Part shown: in pieces, positions 24,029 through 35,238 of the stretch
How the letters are laid out: every line of letters starts with the position of its first letter
Position numbering within the stretch: position 1 is the first letter of the stretch
NCBI RefSeq assembly: GCF_009697225.1
Contig: NZ_WIND01000006.1
Coordinates: forward strand, 124,001-188,000
Direction: 5' to 3'
Length of the DNA: 64,000 bases
Origin: Halovulum marinum
Lineage (GTDB): Bacteria > Pseudomonadota > Alphaproteobacteria > Rhodobacterales > Rhodobacteraceae
The notes under the pieces: generated by a model
What the model saw: only the letters and a program-made list of their open reading frames with translations
What the model was told of the DNA's origin: nothing
The model's database searches: none
Program-made: the position numbers and the translations under genes

Positions 24029-24478
24029 ATGAGCGGCGACGCCGATCTCATCAAGCTGTACTCGCAGCGCATCCTGGCGCTGTCGGCCGAGATTCCGCAT
24101 ACCGCGCGCCTGCCTGCGCCGCAGGCGACGGCGATGAAGCGCTCGCCGCTGTGCGGCTCGACCGTGACCGTCGATCTGACGCTGGAGGACGGCCGCATCG
24201 CCGACTACGCCCAGGACGTGAAGGCCTGCGCGCTGGGCCAGGCCTCGGCCGCGGTGTCGGGCAAGGTGATTCTCGGGCGCACCCGCGCCGAGGTCGAGAC
24301 CGCCCGCGACCAGCTGAAGGCGATGCTGAAGTCCGGCGGCCCGGTGCCGGATGCGCCGTTCGACGGCTACGAGGTGCTGGAGCCGGCGCGGGACTACAAG
24401 AACCGCCACGCCTCGATCATGCTGGCGCTGGAGGCGACGCTGGACGCGTTCGACAAGGCGCTGGAAGTCGCCGCCTGA
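24029..24478 (+). CDS. IscU/NifU-N-like iron-sulfur scaffold, third cysteine missing
   Basis: A 149-residue protein of the NifU_N/IscU fold. The first ligand cysteine lies in SPLCGST (residue 42) and the second in KACALGQAS (residue 67). At the usual third position the sequence is NRHASIML, so histidine 127 is retained but cysteine is replaced by alanine 128; the protein has only two cysteines. It may be a dedicated carrier or a scaffold that binds clusters differently. One base separates it from the next gene. Divergent from hisI, with 73 bases between starts. Confidence 0.85.
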   Translation: MSGDADLIKLYSQRILALSAEIPHTARLPAPQATAMKRSPLCGSTVTVDLTLEDGRIADYAQDVKACALGQASAAVSGKVILGRTRAEVETARDQLKAMLKSGGPVPDAPFDGYEVLEPARDYKNRHASIMLALEATLDAFDKALEVAA

Positions 24479-24479
24479 C

Positions 24480-24788
24480 ATGGTGACCCGCGGCGATGCG
24501 GCCGCCTGGTCCCCGGCCTGCGACGCCTATTTCGCGCGCTTCGCCAGCGGCGTCTACGACACGTTCAACCATCTGCAACTGATCCTGCCGGCCGACCGCG
24601 CCCATGTCGTGGCGGACCGCGGCGATCTTGTGATCGGCCACGCCGGCGTCGACGGCATCGAGTTCTGTTTCCGCAAGGGCATGCCCGGCGTGCACGCATG
24701 GTACGGGATCGAATGTGAACACCGGCTTGTGGCCAGGGATCTGGATGACCTGCTGCGCCGATGGAACGACCGCAGCCTCACGCTGTAG
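24480..24788 (+). CDS. Hypothetical protein, 102 aa
   Basis: No family recognised. The predicted protein is soluble, slightly acidic, and ends in ARDLDDLLRRWNDRSLTL. There is no signal peptide or membrane segment. The ATG comes one base after the stop of the IscU-like gene, which indicates coupled translation. A partner of that scaffold-like protein is a reasonable guess, but no motif supports it. Codon usage (G/C third positions) is like its neighbours. Confidence 0.7.
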   Translation: MVTRGDAAAWSPACDAYFARFASGVYDTFNHLQLILPADRAHVVADRGDLVIGHAGVDGIEFCFRKGMPGVHAWYGIECEHRLVARDLDDLLRRWNDRSLTL

Positions 24789-24800
24789 CCTTGTGACCGA

Positions 24801-24834
24801 AAAGAAAAAGCCGCCGCGAGACCATCGCGGCGGC
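24801..24834 (-). terminator. Rho-independent terminator of the 39-aa SOS gene
   Basis: A perfect ten-pair stem (24810-24819 with 24825-24834, loop GACCA); on the minus strand it is followed by TTTTTCTTTTC. It faces the small gene ending at 24953, leaving an untranslated 3' stretch of about 120 bases. It is not oriented for the plus-strand gene that ends at 24788. Confidence 0.85.
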
Positions 24835-24952
24835 AAGTGGCGTCTCATCTCTGGCATCGGCTCCTGGGCAGCATCGGAGGCGATGGCCGGACCCCTCAGG
24901 CAGGACGGGGTGACAGGCCGGGACGATCCGCAGGCAAAGGGTACACGCAGCG

Positions 24953-25072
24953 TCAGGACAGGCCGGGAAGCGTCAGTCCGACAAGCACCATGAAACAGAT
25001 CGCGGCAAGGCCGAGCGTGTCGCCCAGAAGGGTCCTGTTCGCGGAAAACTCGTTGTCGGTCGGGCGGCGCAT
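24953..25072 (-). CDS. 39-aa single-pass membrane protein under LexA-type control
   Basis: The product starts MRRPTDNEFSANRTLLGDTL and ends in a hydrophobic helix of about 20 residues (LGLAAICFMVLVGLTLPGL) plus serine. AGAGGACA sits in ribosome-binding position. Two LexA-type boxes frame its promoter, and a strong terminator closes the unit, so the gene appears genuine despite its size. No family is recognised. The best analogy is functional: Caulobacter SidA, a 29-aa LexA-controlled membrane protein that blocks division. Sequence similarity to SidA is not claimed. It lies behind recG. Confidence 0.7.
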   Translation of the reverse strand: MRRPTDNEFSANRTLLGDTLGLAAICFMVLVGLTLPGLS

Positions 25073-25094
25073 CGGCTTGTCCTCTCGGCTGCGT

Positions 25095-25147
25095 GTTAAC
25101 GGAATGTTCTCCTTTTGACGCGGTCAGGTCAAGAACTTTTGCAGAAC
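25095..25147 (-). promoter_or_regulatory. SOS promoter with two LexA boxes
   Basis: On the minus strand, box 1 (25133-25147) reads GTTCTGCAAAAGTTC, a perfect GTTC-N7-GTTC. TTGACC (25127-25132) follows directly as -35; GAACAT (25104-25109) is a -10 at 17-base spacing. Box 2 (25095-25109), read on the plus strand, is GTTAACGGAATGTTC, seven of eight consensus bases, and covers the -10. Confidence 0.8.
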
Positions 25148-25199
25148 ATTTGAGATCAAAGCCGGAGAGGCCCGGTTTTCAACGGCTTGGCGCGGGCCT

Positions 25200-27293
25200 T
25201 CAGCCGACCGAGAGCATCCGAATCGCCCGGTCCGCCTCGTGCAGGTAGAGCGCGGTGCGCACCGCCTGCCCCCGCTCCGAGCTCAGGTCGGGATCCTCTG
25301 CCAGCACCCGGCGGGCGTCGGTCTGGGCGGTGGCCATCAGCTCTCCCTGCCGCTCCAGGTCGGCGATGCGGAACCGCGGCAGGCCGGACTGAGCCACGCC
25401 CAGCAGGTCGCCCGCGCCGCGCAGGCGCAGATCCTCCTCGGCGATGCGGAAGCCGTCCTCGGTCTCGCGCATGATCGCCAGCCGGGCCCTGGCGCTTTCG
25501 CTCAGCGGGCCGGAGTACATCAGCAGGCAGGTGGACTTGCCGCTGCCGCGCCCGACCCGGCCGCGCAGCTGGTGCAGCTGCGCCAGGCCGAAGCCCTCGG
25601 CGCCCTCGATCACCATGATCGTCGCCTGCGGCACGTTGACGCCGACCTCGATCACCGTGGTGGCGACCAGCACCTGGGTGCGCCCGGAAACGAAATCGGC
25701 CATCGCCGCGTCCTTGCGCGCGTGCGGCATCTGGCCGTGTACCAGCCCGACCGCGCCCGCGCCCAGGGCGGCGCGCAGATGCTCGAACCGGGCCTCGGCG
25801 GCGGTGGCCTCGGTGGCTTCGGATTCGGCGACCAGCGGACAGACCCAGTAGGCCTGCCGGCCCTCGGCCACGGCGGCGCGCAGCCGTTCGACGACCTGGT
25901 CCAGCCGGTCCGCGGACACCAGCGCGGTGTCGATCGGCTGGCGGCCCGGCGGCTTCTCGTCCAGCACCGACAGGTCCATGTCGCCGTAGTGCGACAGCGC
26001 GAGGCTGCGCGGGATCGGCGTCGCGGTCATCACCAGGATGTCCGCCGCCTGCCCCTTCTCGCTCAGGTCCATGCGCTGGCGCACGCCGAAGCGGTGCTGC
26101 TCGTCAACGATCGCCAGCCGCAGGTCGCGGAAGGCGACGTCGGACTGGAACAGCGCGTGGGTGCCGGCGAGGATGTCGATCCGCCCCTCGGCCAGATCCG
26201 CCAGCTTCGCCGCCCGTTCCGCGCCCTTGTCGCGCCCGGTCAGCAGTTCCAGCCGCACGCCGGCGGCGGCGGCCAGCGGCGCCAGCCCCTCCATGTGCTG
26301 CCGGGCGAGGATCTCGGTGGGCGCCATCAGCGCCGCCTGCCCGCCGGCCTCGACCGCCGCCAGCATCGCCAGCAGCGCGACCAGCGTCTTGCCGGAGCCG
26401 ACGTCGCCCTGCAGCAGCCGGTTCATCCGGTGCGAAGCGGCCATGTCGCCCTGGATCTCGGCCACCGCGCGGGTCTGCGCCCCGGTCGGGGAAAACGGCA
26501 GCGATTGCAGGATCTTGCCGGCCAGTTCTCCGGCGCCCCTGGTGCTGCGGCCGGGCCGCTTGCGGGCCCTGGCGCGGGCCAGCGCCAGCGTCAGCTGGTG
26601 CACGAACAGCTCGTCATAGGCCAGCCGCTGCCGCGCCGGGGCCTCGGGTGCAAGATCGGCAGCGGTGTCCGGCGCATGGGCGGCGGCGACGGCGGCGCGC
26701 CACCCGGGCCAGTCGCGCTGCGCTTTCAGGTGCGGGTCGATCCAGTCCGGCAGCGCGGGCGCAAGCGCCACCGCGCCGGCGGCGGCCTTGTGCATCGCCT
26801 TCTGGGTAACGCCCTGGGTCAGCGGGTAGACCGGCTCGAACAGCGGCAGCTCGCCGGCCTCGTCCGGCTGCAGGATGTAATCGGGGTGCGCCATCTGCGC
26901 GCGGCCGTCGAACAGTTCCGCCCGGCCCGAGACCAGCCGGCGCTGGCCGGCGGGCAGCACCTTGTGCAGCCAGTCGTCGCGGGCGTGGAAGAACACCAGC
27001 TCGAACTCGGTCCTGGCATCCTCGACGAACACCCGGTAGGGGCGGTTGCGGGCGCGCGGCGGGACGTGCGCGCCGACCGTCACCTCGACGGTGACCACGC
27101 CGGGCAGCGGCGCACCCAGCACGGTGTCGCGGCGGCGGCGGTCGATGCCGCCGGCGGGCAGCGTGAACAGCATGTCGCGCGGCCTGGTGATCTCGACCTT
27201 CTCCAGCAGGCCGGCGGTCTTGGGGCCGATGCCGGGCAGCTCGGTCAGGGCCGAGAACAGCGGGAACAGGATCTCGGGGCGCTGGTGGGCCAT
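25200..27293 (-). CDS. recG: ATP-dependent DNA helicase RecG
   Basis: RecG remodels stalled replication forks and branched recombination intermediates. The 697 residues fit the family. The N-terminal wedge/OB region (residues 1-250) is followed by a superfamily-2 helicase core: LLQGDVGSGKTLVALLAM (Walker A), IVDEQHRFG (DExH), MTATPIPRSLAL, and the C-terminal helicase half with EVGVNVPQATIMVIEGAEGFGLAQLHQLRGRVGR. It starts 13 bases behind ligA and is likely co-transcribed with it. The SOS-type small gene follows. Confidence 0.97.
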   Translation of the reverse strand: MAHQRPEILFPLFSALTELPGIGPKTAGLLEKVEITRPRDMLFTLPAGGIDRRRRDTVLGAPLPGVVTVEVTVGAHVPPRARNRPYRVFVEDARTEFELVFFHARDDWLHKVLPAGQRRLVSGRAELFDGRAQMAHPDYILQPDEAGELPLFEPVYPLTQGVTQKAMHKAAAGAVALAPALPDWIDPHLKAQRDWPGWRAAVAAAHAPDTAADLAPEAPARQRLAYDELFVHQLTLALARARARKRPGRSTRGAGELAGKILQSLPFSPTGAQTRAVAEIQGDMAASHRMNRLLQGDVGSGKTLVALLAMLAAVEAGGQAALMAPTEILARQHMEGLAPLAAAAGVRLELLTGRDKGAERAAKLADLAEGRIDILAGTHALFQSDVAFRDLRLAIVDEQHRFGVRQRMDLSEKGQAADILVMTATPIPRSLALSHYGDMDLSVLDEKPPGRQPIDTALVSADRLDQVVERLRAAVAEGRQAYWVCPLVAESEATEATAAEARFEHLRAALGAGAVGLVHGQMPHARKDAAMADFVSGRTQVLVATTVIEVGVNVPQATIMVIEGAEGFGLAQLHQLRGRVGRGSGKSTCLLMYSGPLSESARARLAIMRETEDGFRIAEEDLRLRGAGDLLGVAQSGLPRFRIADLERQGELMATAQTDARRVLAEDPDLSSERGQAVRTALYLHEADRAIRMLSVG

Positions 27294-27305
27294 GGGCTGC
27301 CGGCG

Positions 27306-30300
<2,995 letters not shown>

Positions 30301-30343
30301 GCGGGTTCTCCGGTCCTGCCAATTCGTCAATCTGGTCAAACGA

Positions 30344-30393
30344 TTAACGAGCAATGGTTAACCGGACATTACTACACGCATAGGGCGAGTCAA
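30344..30393 (-). promoter_or_regulatory. ctrA promoter with overlapping GANTC and TTAA half-sites
   Basis: On the minus strand TTGACT (30388-30393) and TAATGT (30366-30371) form a sigma-70 pair with 16-base spacer. A CcrM methylation site (GAGTC, 30387-30391) overlaps the -35. Two TTAA half-sites (30344-30347; 30358-30361 within GGTTAACC) lie at and after the expected start point and could serve CtrA autoregulation. Confidence 0.6.
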
Positions 30394-30400
30394 TTTCTCG

Positions 30401-30679
30401 TTAAACTTGTCGGTATTTCTGCAACGCCGTTGCGCGCAGCGCGCGGGCGCCGTGCGTCTCCATGGCGATTCGCCAGCTGTGCAGTTCCTCGAGCGACAGC
30501 TGGTACATCTCGCACGCCTCCTCCTCGGACAGCAGGCCGGCGTTCACCGCCTTGACCACGACCGCCTTGCGCCGCGCCACCCAGCGCCGGGTCCCGCGAT
30601 CGGGCAGATCGGAGCGGGTCAGCCGGCTGCCGTCGGGCAATGTCACGTACAGCGGGCCCTTGTCGCGTCTTATGTACAT
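30401..30679 (-). CDS. sciP: SciP-type CtrA inhibitor (DUF1153)
   Basis: A 92-residue helix-turn-helix protein of the DUF1153 family. In Caulobacter, SciP binds CtrA and blocks its activation of target promoters. Seen: LPDGSRLTRSDLPDRGTRRWVARRKA, then the HTH stretch GLLSEEEACEMYQLSLEELHSW, then LRATALQKYR; this order and spacing match SciP. It is transcribed toward ctrA with 100 bases between, in which ctrA has its own promoter. The gene order sciP-ctrA links inhibitor and target. Confidence 0.88.
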   Translation of the reverse strand: MYIRRDKGPLYVTLPDGSRLTRSDLPDRGTRRWVARRKAVVVKAVNAGLLSEEEACEMYQLSLEELHSWRIAMETHGARALRATALQKYRQV

Positions 30680-30754
30680 CTCGCTTCACCAAAGGTTTCG
30701 TTCCCCTTGGCACCGGGATAGGCACCGAGACTTAACCGGCTCTGAAGCCGCCCT

Positions 30755-30782
30755 TTGAATATGTCGAGGGTTTTACTATATT
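30755..30782 (+). promoter_or_regulatory. Candidate promoter of mnmA
   Basis: TTGAAT (30755-30760) and TATATT (30777-30782) with a 16-base spacer, about 24 bases before the mnmA ATG, implying a very short leader. Confidence 0.6.
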
Positions 30783-30805
30783 CCCGCGCAACTCCGGAGA
30801 CCGTC

Positions 30806-31978
30806 ATGACCCAGACTGCCCCGCGGCGCACCGATGGTGCGCCCGACATCCCGCCGCTTCGCAACTCGCTGGGCCTGCCCAAGCGGCCCGAGGACACGCG
30901 CGTGCTGGTCGCGATGTCCGGCGGCGTCGACAGCTCGGTGGTCGCGGCGATGCTCAAGCGCGAGGGCTACGACGTGGTCGGCATCACGCTGCAGCTGTAC
31001 GATCACGGCGCGACGCTGGCCAGGAAGGGCGCGTGCTGCGCCGGGCGCGACATCCACGACGCCCGCCGCGTCGCCGACGAGATGGGCTTTCCGCACTACG
31101 TGCTGGATTACGAGAACCGCTTCCGCGAAAGCGTGATCGACGAGTTCGCCGACGCCTACCTGGCCGGCGCGACGCCGGTGCCCTGCATCCGCTGCAACGA
31201 GCGGGTGAAGTTCCGCGACCTGCTGGAAACCGCCAGGGACCTGGAGGCCGACTGCATGGCCACCGGGCACTACATCCAGCGCGTCGACGGCCCCGCCAGG
31301 GCCGAGCTGCACCGTGCCGCCGACCCGGAGCGGGACCAGAGCTATTTCCTGTTCTCGACAAAGCAGGAGCAGCTGGATTACCTGCGGTTCCCGCTGGGGC
31401 ACCTGAAGTCCAAGGCCGAGACCCGCGCGCTGGCCCGCGAGTTCGGGCTGGAAGTGGCCGACAAGCCCGACAGCCAGGACATCTGCTTCGTGCCCAACGG
31501 CTCCTACGCCGCGGTGATCGAGAAGCTGCGCCCGGGCGCGGCCGAGCCGGGCGAGATCGTGCACCTGGACGGCCGCGTGCTGGGCACGCACGAAGGCGTA
31601 ATCCACTACACCATCGGCCAGCGCCGGGGCCTGGGCATCGGCGGCGGCGAGCCGTTGTATGTGGTGAAGCTCGACGCCGATTCGCATCGGGTTGTCGTCG
31701 GCCCGCGCGAGGCGCTGGCCACCGCCCGCGTGCCGGTCAGGGAGGTGAACTGGCTGGGCGACGGCGATTTCCGGGATGCCCCGGAAGGCGGCTGGGAGGT
31801 CGGCGTCAAGGTCCGCTCGACCCGCCCGCCGAAGCCGGCGCGGGTGCGCCCGACCGGCCCGGACAGCGCCGAGGTCGAGCTGCTGGCCCCCGAGGAGGGC
31901 GTCGCCCCCGGCCAGGCCTGCGTGTTCTACGCCCCCGAGGGCAGCCGGGTGCTGGGCGGCGGCTGGATCACCCGCTGA
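30806..31978 (+). CDS. mnmA: tRNA-specific 2-thiouridylase
   Basis: MnmA activates U34 of Lys, Glu and Gln tRNAs with ATP and inserts sulfur. The 390-residue protein has the PP-loop [18 protein letters not shown], the catalytic cysteine pair regions [13 protein letters not shown] and [13 protein letters not shown], and the [14 protein letters not shown] segment. The ATG at 30806 follows CCGGAGA; the frame is open further upstream, but through the promoter. It is divergent from sciP. With trmFO and gluQ it is one of three tRNA-modification enzymes in the window. Confidence 0.96.
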   Translation: MTQTAPRRTDGAPDIPPLRNSLGLPKRPEDTRVLVAMSGGVDSSVVAAMLKREGYDVVGITLQLYDHGATLARKGACCAGRDIHDARRVADEMGFPHYVLDYENRFRESVIDEFADAYLAGATPVPCIRCNERVKFRDLLETARDLEADCMATGHYIQRVDGPARAELHRAADPERDQSYFLFSTKQEQLDYLRFPLGHLKSKAETRALAREFGLEVADKPDSQDICFVPNGSYAAVIEKLRPGAAEPGEIVHLDGRVLGTHEGVIHYTIGQRRGLGIGGGEPLYVVKLDADSHRVVVGPREALATARVPVREVNWLGDGDFRDAPEGGWEVGVKVRSTRPPKPARVRPTGPDSAEVELLAPEEGVAPGQACVFYAPEGSRVLGGGWITR

Positions 31979-32079
31979 GCACGCCGCAACCGGCGCGATT
32001 CCGGCCCCGGCGGCCGGCCCGCGCCGGGGCCGCCGGGGCCGCCGGGGCGCTTCCGGGGGCCGGGCCGCCGCCGCGGCGT

Positions 32080-32517
32080 CTAGACCGACGGCTCCTGCAC
32101 CGAATGCCGGTCCACCAGCACCGAGCAGGGCGCGTGCCGCACCACCCGCGCGGCGGTCGAGCCGAGGAAGATGTCGGTGAACCCCGGCCGGTGCGAGCCA
32201 ATGATCACCAGGTCGGGCTCGAGCTGGTCGATCACCTCGAGGATCCGGACATAGGCGCCGCCGCGCTCCAGCCGCACGTGCGCGGTGCTCAGCCCGGCGT
32301 CCTTGACCAGGGTCTCGGCCAGCTTCTGCAGGTCGCGGTCGCGCAGCGTGCGCACGTCCTTGGGCACATAGGCCTCGGTGTAGGCCGGGACTTCGGGGAT
32401 CACGTGCAGCGCGGTGATCTTGCCGCCCGGCCCGACCAGCCGCCCGGCAAGCCCCAGGATCCATTTCGCGACATCCTCGTGGGACACGTCGATCGGGACG
32501 AGGATATTGTTGTACAT
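32080..32517 (-). CDS. Universal stress protein, UspA family
   Basis: A 145-residue single-domain universal stress protein: YNNILVPIDVSHEDVAKW at the N-terminus and the nucleotide-binding signature IIGSHRPGFTDIFLGSTAARVVRHAPCSVLV (G-x2-G-x9-G-S type) at the C-terminal end. Such proteins accumulate in growth arrest and low oxygen. AGAGGAGAC precedes the ATG at 32517. An FNR-like box lies about 60 bases upstream, which suggests induction on oxygen limitation. Convergent with mnmA across a GC-rich 101-base gap. Confidence 0.93.
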   Translation of the reverse strand: MYNNILVPIDVSHEDVAKWILGLAGRLVGPGGKITALHVIPEVPAYTEAYVPKDVRTLRDRDLQKLAETLVKDAGLSTAHVRLERGGAYVRILEVIDQLEPDLVIIGSHRPGFTDIFLGSTAARVVRHAPCSVLVDRHSVQEPSV

Positions 32518-32576
32518 GGCGTCTCCTCTGCCTTCCTGATTGCGTTCCATCAGACGCGCGGCCCGATGCCGCCGCC

Positions 32577-32590
32577 TTGACGCAAATCAA
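32577..32590. promoter_or_regulatory. FNR/FnrL-like box upstream of the stress protein gene
   Basis: TTGACGCAAATCAA matches TTGAT-N4-ATCAA at nine of ten defined positions. It lies 60 bases from the stress-protein start and 62 bases from the divergent M20 peptidase start, so either could be the target; stress proteins are common FNR targets. Confidence 0.6.
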
Positions 32591-32651
32591 CTGGACCTAG
32601 CACGATGGCGCGGGCAAGGTCCGCGCCACCGGCCGATGACAGGAGTATAGC

Positions 32652-34028
32652 ATGACACTGGACGCCGCCCTGAGCGCCGCGGACCGCGGCCTGGACGCCG
32701 CGCTGGAGCGGCTGTTCGCGCTGCTGCGCATTCCCAGCATCTCGACCGATCCGGTCTATCACGCGGACTGCGTCAAGGCCGCCGACTGGCTGGTCGACGA
32801 GCTGACCGGGCTGGGCTTCGCCGCCTCGCGCCGCGACACGCCGGGCAAGCCGATGGTGGTCGCCCGCCACGAGGCGCCGGGGCCGAAGATGCTGTTCTAC
32901 GGCCACTACGACGTGCAGCCGGTGGACCCGCTGGAGCTGTGGGACCGCAAGCCGTTCGACCCCGCGGTCGAGGACACCGCCGCGGGCAAGGTGATCCGCG
33001 CCCGCGGCGCCGCCGACGACAAGGGCCAGATGATGACCTTCGTCGAGGCGATGCGCGCCTGGAAGGCGGCGACCGGCGCCCTGCCCGGCAACCTGGTGCT
33101 GCTGTTCGAGGGCGAGGAGGAATCCGGCTCGCCCTCGCTGATCCCGTTCCTCGAGGCGCACCGCGAAGAGCTGGCCGCCGACATCGCCTTCGTCTGCGAC
33201 ACCGGCATGTTCGACACCGACACGCCGTCAATCACCACCATGCTGCGCGGCCTGCTGGCGGTGGAGTTCGCCGTCAAGGGCCCGTCGCGCGACCTGCATT
33301 CGGGGCTGTTCGGCGGCCCGGCGATGAACCCGAACCGGGTGCTGGCGAAGATCCTGTCGCAGCTGCACGACGGCGACGGGCGGGTCACCATCCCCGGCTT
33401 CTACGACGGCGTGACGCCGGTGCCGGAGGAGATCGCCGCGGGCTGGCGCGCACTGGATTTCGACGCCGCCGCCTTCCTGGGCGAGGTCGGCCTGTCGGTC
33501 CCGGCCGGCGAGCAGGGTTTTTCGGTGCTGGAGCAGGTCTGGGCGCGGCCCACCGCCGAGATCAACGGCATGTGGGGCGGCTACACCGGCGCCGGCTTCA
33601 AGACCGTGCTGCCGGCGCGGGCCTCGGCCAAGGTCAGCTTCCGGCTGGTCGGCACGCAGGACCCGATCGCGATCCGCGACGCCTTCCGGGCCTGGATCGA
33701 GGCGCGGCTGCCGGAGGATTTCGAGCTGGAGTTCGTCTCGCGCGACGGCGCGCCGGCGACAGTGATGCCCACCGGCCGGCCCGAGTTCGCCCGCGCCCGC
33801 GCGGCGCTGAGCGCGGAGTGGCCGAACCCGGCGGTGTTCGCCGGCGGCGGCGGCTCGATCCCGATCGTCGGCCGCTTCCGCGAGATCCTCGGCGTCGACA
33901 GCGTGCTGATCGGCTTCGGCCTCGACGACGACGGCATCCACTCGCCGAACGAGAAGTACAGCCTGCGCAGCTTCCACAAGGGCATCCGGTCCTGGGTGCG
34001 GGTGCTCGACGCGGTGCGCGCGGGGTGA
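32652..34028 (+). CDS. M20-family metallopeptidase / dipeptidase
   Basis: A 458-residue zinc-dependent exopeptidase of the M20 (ArgE/DapE/ACY1) group, probably a cytosolic dipeptidase or aminoacylase-like enzyme. Metal ligands are visible: H and D in LFYGHYDVQPV, D in RGAADDKGQMM, EE in LLFEGEEESGSP, D in FVCDTGMFD, and the late H in DDGIHSPNEKY. A dimerisation domain insertion (LRGLLAVEFAVKGPSRDLHSG and following) lies mid-protein. The substrate cannot be read. Single gene, divergent from the stress protein. Confidence 0.9.
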   Translation: MTLDAALSAADRGLDAALERLFALLRIPSISTDPVYHADCVKAADWLVDELTGLGFAASRRDTPGKPMVVARHEAPGPKMLFYGHYDVQPVDPLELWDRKPFDPAVEDTAAGKVIRARGAADDKGQMMTFVEAMRAWKAATGALPGNLVLLFEGEEESGSPSLIPFLEAHREELAADIAFVCDTGMFDTDTPSITTMLRGLLAVEFAVKGPSRDLHSGLFGGPAMNPNRVLAKILSQLHDGDGRVTIPGFYDGVTPVPEEIAAGWRALDFDAAAFLGEVGLSVPAGEQGFSVLEQVWARPTAEINGMWGGYTGAGFKTVLPARASAKVSFRLVGTQDPIAIRDAFRAWIEARLPEDFELEFVSRDGAPATVMPTGRPEFARARAALSAEWPNPAVFAGGGGSIPIVGRFREILGVDSVLIGFGLDDDGIHSPNEKYSLRSFHKGIRSWVRVLDAVRAG

Positions 34029-34063
34029 ACGGCTCCGGCGCCCGAGGGGGCGCGGAGCCGCGG

Positions 34064-34330
34064 CTAGCGCCCGCGGCCGGCCCGGCCCCCGCGCCGGCGG
34101 CCCGGCGCGGGGGCCAGCCCTTCGGCAAGGACCCGCGTCATCGGATGGTCGGGATGGGCCGGGGCGTAGTGCGCGTGCGCCTGCCGCACCGCCTGCGCCG
34201 GGTCCTGCCCGGCCGGCAGCCCCAGCGCCCAGTCGAGGAAGATCGTGCGGCAGTCGGCGCCGCCGATGCCGTCGATGCGGTAGGCCTCGTGCAGCAGGCC
34301 GCGCGGGTCGATGTCCAGATCGCCCTTCAT
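34064..34330 (-). CDS. Conserved hypothetical protein, 88 aa
   Basis: A small soluble protein: KGDLDIDPRGLLHEAYRI, then GADCRTIFLDWALGLP, AHAHYAPAHPDHPMTRVLAEGL, and a basic Arg/Gly-rich end. I have no functional assignment. The start ATG overlaps the stop of the histone-deacetylase-like gene (ATGA), so the two are translationally coupled and may act together. The Arg/Gly-rich tail may be disordered or bind nucleic acid, which is a guess. Confidence 0.7.
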   Translation of the reverse strand: MKGDLDIDPRGLLHEAYRIDGIGGADCRTIFLDWALGLPAGQDPAQAVRQAHAHYAPAHPDHPMTRVLAEGLAPAPGRRRGGRAGRGR

Positions 34331-35235
34331 GCCGCCTGCGCCGCCCGCGCCTCTTCGAACAGGATGGCGTGGCGGCCGGCCAACGCCTCGATGTCGTTGT
34401 CGTAGCCGCCGCCCAGCACCCCGGTCACCGCCACGCCGGCGCCTCGCAGCCGGCGCAGCACCAGCCGATCGCGGGCGCGCAGCCCGGCGTCGGTCAGCGC
34501 CAGCCGCCCCAGCCGGTCGGCGGCGTGCGGATCGACGCCGGCGTTGTAGAACGCGATGTCGGGCGCGTGCTGCGCCAGCACCAGGTCCAGCGCCGCGCCC
34601 AGCCGCGCCAGGTACGCGCCGTCGCCGGTGCCGTCCTCCAACCCGACGTCGAGTCGCGAAGCCGCCTTGCGCGCCGGGTAGTTGCGCGCCGCGTGCACCG
34701 ACAGCGTGAACACCGCCGGTTCCGCCGCGAAGATCAGCGCGGTGCCGTCGCCCTGGTGCACGTCGAGGTCGACCACCAGCACCCGGCGCACCTGCCCGGC
34801 GTCGAGCAGCGCCCGCGCCGCCACCGCGACATCGTTGAACACGCAATACCCGGCGCCGCCCGCGGGCCCGGCGTGGTGCGCGCCGCCGGCGGCGTTGCAG
34901 GCCACCCCGTGCTCCAGCGCCAGCCGCGCCGCCAGCGTGGTGCCCGCCGCCGACAATTGCGCGCGGCGGGCGACCGCGGGCGTCGCCGGCAGGCCGATGG
35001 CGCGCCGCTCGGCGGCGGTGGTGGCGCAGGTCAGCACCCGGTCGACATAGCCCGGCGCGTGCACCGCGGCGATCTGCGCGAACGGCGCCGGCGCCGGGGC
35101 GAGGTAGCCGCCTGTCTGCGGCAGCACGCCGCGCGCCACCAGCGCGCGCCTCAGATAGCCGTATTTCGACATCGGGAACCGGTGCCCCGGCTTCAGCGGC
35201 GCGATGTAGTCCGGATGCCACACCACCGGCAGCAT
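34327..35235 (-). CDS. Histone-deacetylase-family amidohydrolase
   Basis: A 302-residue zinc hydrolase of the class II-like HDAC/AcuC/acetylpolyamine amidohydrolase superfamily. The active-site histidines are in NAAGGAHHAG, the zinc ligands in VVDLDVHQGDG and NAGVDPHAADRLG, and the GVLGGGYDND loop closes the pocket. Bacterial members remove acetyl groups from small molecules, polyamines or protein lysines; which applies here is unknown. It begins four bases behind glnE and overlaps the 88-aa gene, so it is co-expressed with nitrogen regulation. Confidence 0.9.
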   Translation of the reverse strand: MLPVVWHPDYIAPLKPGHRFPMSKYGYLRRALVARGVLPQTGGYLAPAPAPFAQIAAVHAPGYVDRVLTCATTAAERRAIGLPATPAVARRAQLSAAGTTLAARLALEHGVACNAAGGAHHAGPAGGAGYCVFNDVAVAARALLDAGQVRRVLVVDLDVHQGDGTALIFAAEPAVFTLSVHAARNYPARKAASRLDVGLEDGTGDGAYLARLGAALDLVLAQHAPDIAFYNAGVDPHAADRLGRLALTDAGLRARDRLVLRRLRGAGVAVTGVLGGGYDNDIEALAGRHAILFEEARAAQAA

Positions 35236-35238
35236 CCG

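Noticed and set aside
30344-30361. Full CtrA box in the ctrA promoter
   Set aside because: The two TTAA half-sites are ten bases apart, not seven as in the Caulobacter TTAA-N7-TTAAC consensus, so only half-sites are claimed.
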